A stretch of DNA of 64,000 bases. Source: Enterococcus mundtii (GTDB lineage: Bacteria; Bacillota; Bacilli; Lactobacillales; Enterococcaceae). Shown piece after piece: positions 63,530 through 64,000 of this stretch (the stretch's first letter is position 1; each line of letters starts with the position of its first letter). A program made the position numbers and the translations under genes. Location of the stretch: contig NZ_PUAP01000017.1 in the NCBI RefSeq assembly GCF_002947535.1, forward strand, positions 82,832 through 146,831, written 5' to 3'. The notes below the pieces were generated by a model. It made no database searches, was not told the DNA's origin, and was given only the letters and a program-made list of their open reading frames with translations.

Positions 63530-64000
63530 GATCATTATTTCATATATTTAACTGACCTCAACGATATCATTCTTTCTCAACTTTATCATGAGTTAAAAAA
63601 ATTTTCGTTCCTTAAATTTAAAAAAAAGAAAAAAAGTGGGACAATCATCAGATATTTTCTGATGATTATCCCACACTCTTTATTTGATTGAACGCATCAG
63701 CAGTTCTTATTGACAAAGAGAACGCATAATTAACTTACTTACCCCACAGACCCTTCCATCTCATAACTAAATATTTAGGCTTATCATACTATGTGTTTAT
63801 TTAATAGAAAATACCTTTATATCAACGATTAACTAAATGCAATCTTTAATGTTATATCTCTGATTAACTTGAATTAATTTATTATTGTGGCAAAAATGTG
63901 GCAGTTTTACAATTACGCAATATACCGTTTTCTTCTTTTCTGATACAATATAGATACAAAATTTATGAAATGAGGAACGGAGATAAAGTCCATATAATTG
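63530..64000. other. AT-rich right edge without a supported gene
   Basis: Holds a presumed promoter region for the structured RNA (63530-63600), a strong hairpin terminator (63636-63674) and AT-rich DNA to the window end. The last bases (GAGGAACGGAGA near 63971) could precede a rightward gene outside the window. Short frames here lack support. Confidence 0.5.
63636..63674. terminator. Bidirectional terminator near the right edge
   Basis: GTGGGACAATCATCAGA (63636-63652) pairs with TCTGATGATTATCCCAC (63658-63674) with one mismatch. An A-rich tract lies before it and CTCTTTATTTG after it. It probably ends a leftward gene outside the window or insulates the structured RNA. Confidence 0.85.

Noticed and set aside
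63840..64000. Integrase C-terminus-like reading (ending TATFLPQ, leftward) near the right edge
   Set aside because: The frame meets a stop after about 25 codons upstream, so at most it is an att-site remnant. Too short to call.

Overview
The window reads as the chromosome of a low-GC Gram-positive coccus, most likely an Enterococcus. Supporting signs are strong AGGAGG-type ribosome binding sites, extended -10 promoters, an LPKTG cell-wall anchored giant protein, a catabolite (cre) site matching the Firmicute consensus, a LicT-type antiterminator, an LXG polymorphic toxin, and an ethanolamine (eut) cluster with the gene order and RNA-based regulation known from Enterococcus faecalis. The species cannot be fixed from the sequence alone. 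No rRNA, tRNA, CRISPR array, insertion sequence or origin was recognised.

Layout. 1-1.3 kb: end of a phosphonate-type ABC operon (phnD) behind PhoP-like TTTACA repeats. 1.4-2.3 kb: a diacylglycerol-kinase family lipid kinase. 2.7-18.8 kb: a complete leftward eut cluster in the order eutP, PduO-type adenosyltransferase, [cobalamin riboswitch/EutX RNA], eutG, eutS, eutV, eutW, eutA, eutB, eutC, eutL, EutK-like shell protein, eutE, eutM, eutT-like, eutD(PduL), accessory gene, eutN, eutH, eutQ. Four leaders (eutP, eutG, eutS, eutA) each carry an ANTAR dual hairpin overlapping a terminator, so EutW-phosphorylated EutV is expected to antiterminate them. EutX carries a fifth, perfectly formed dual hairpin behind the riboswitch. 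18.8-20.2 kb: a DUF4143-type AAA ATPase behind three identical, evenly spaced palindromes. 20.3-23.5 kb: a TIM-barrel protein and an orphan PTS IIC, with a divergent GntR/UTRA regulator. 23.6-33.2 kb: a glucosaminidase/M23 wall hydrolase and a 2547-residue LPKTG surface protein with 13 tandem repeats. 34-43.5 kb: a sugar ABC transporter with GH13, DUF1861, GH130 and phosphohexomutase genes and a divergent LacI regulator. 43.6-46.7 kb: an AT-rich three-gene island (Dam-type methyltransferase, DGQHR protein, HEPN-like protein) resembling a phage-defence cassette. 47-50.6 kb: a cobalamin-riboswitch-controlled B12 uptake operon (btuFCD-like) that includes a further adenosyltransferase homologue. 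51-53.8 kb: two multi-pass membrane proteins (one DUF443-like) and a VanZ-like protein. 53.9-58 kb: a LicT-controlled beta-glucoside PTS and phospho-beta-glucosidase. 58.3-62.7 kb: an LXG/EndoU toxin with immunity genes, a decayed orphan EndoU cassette and other gene remnants. 62.9-63.5 kb: a non-coding, densely hairpin-forming stretch that ends in a terminator, probably a large structured RNA.

How it fits together. EutBC needs adenosylcobalamin. The same window supplies B12 uptake, three adenosyltransferase homologues and two cobalamin riboswitches, so one vitamin signal is read both by the importer and by the EutX control RNA. EutH imports ethanolamine. EutABC, EutE, EutG and EutD act inside a shell made by EutS, EutL, EutM, EutN and the EutK-like protein. 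Several enzymes carry short amphipathic terminal helices of the encapsulation-peptide kind.

The best candidates for something undescribed are the 62.9-63.5 kb RNA, the methyltransferase/DGQHR/HEPN island, the palindrome-controlled DUF4143 ATPase, and the EutX version with two hairpin pairs plus a stem that can hide the first one.
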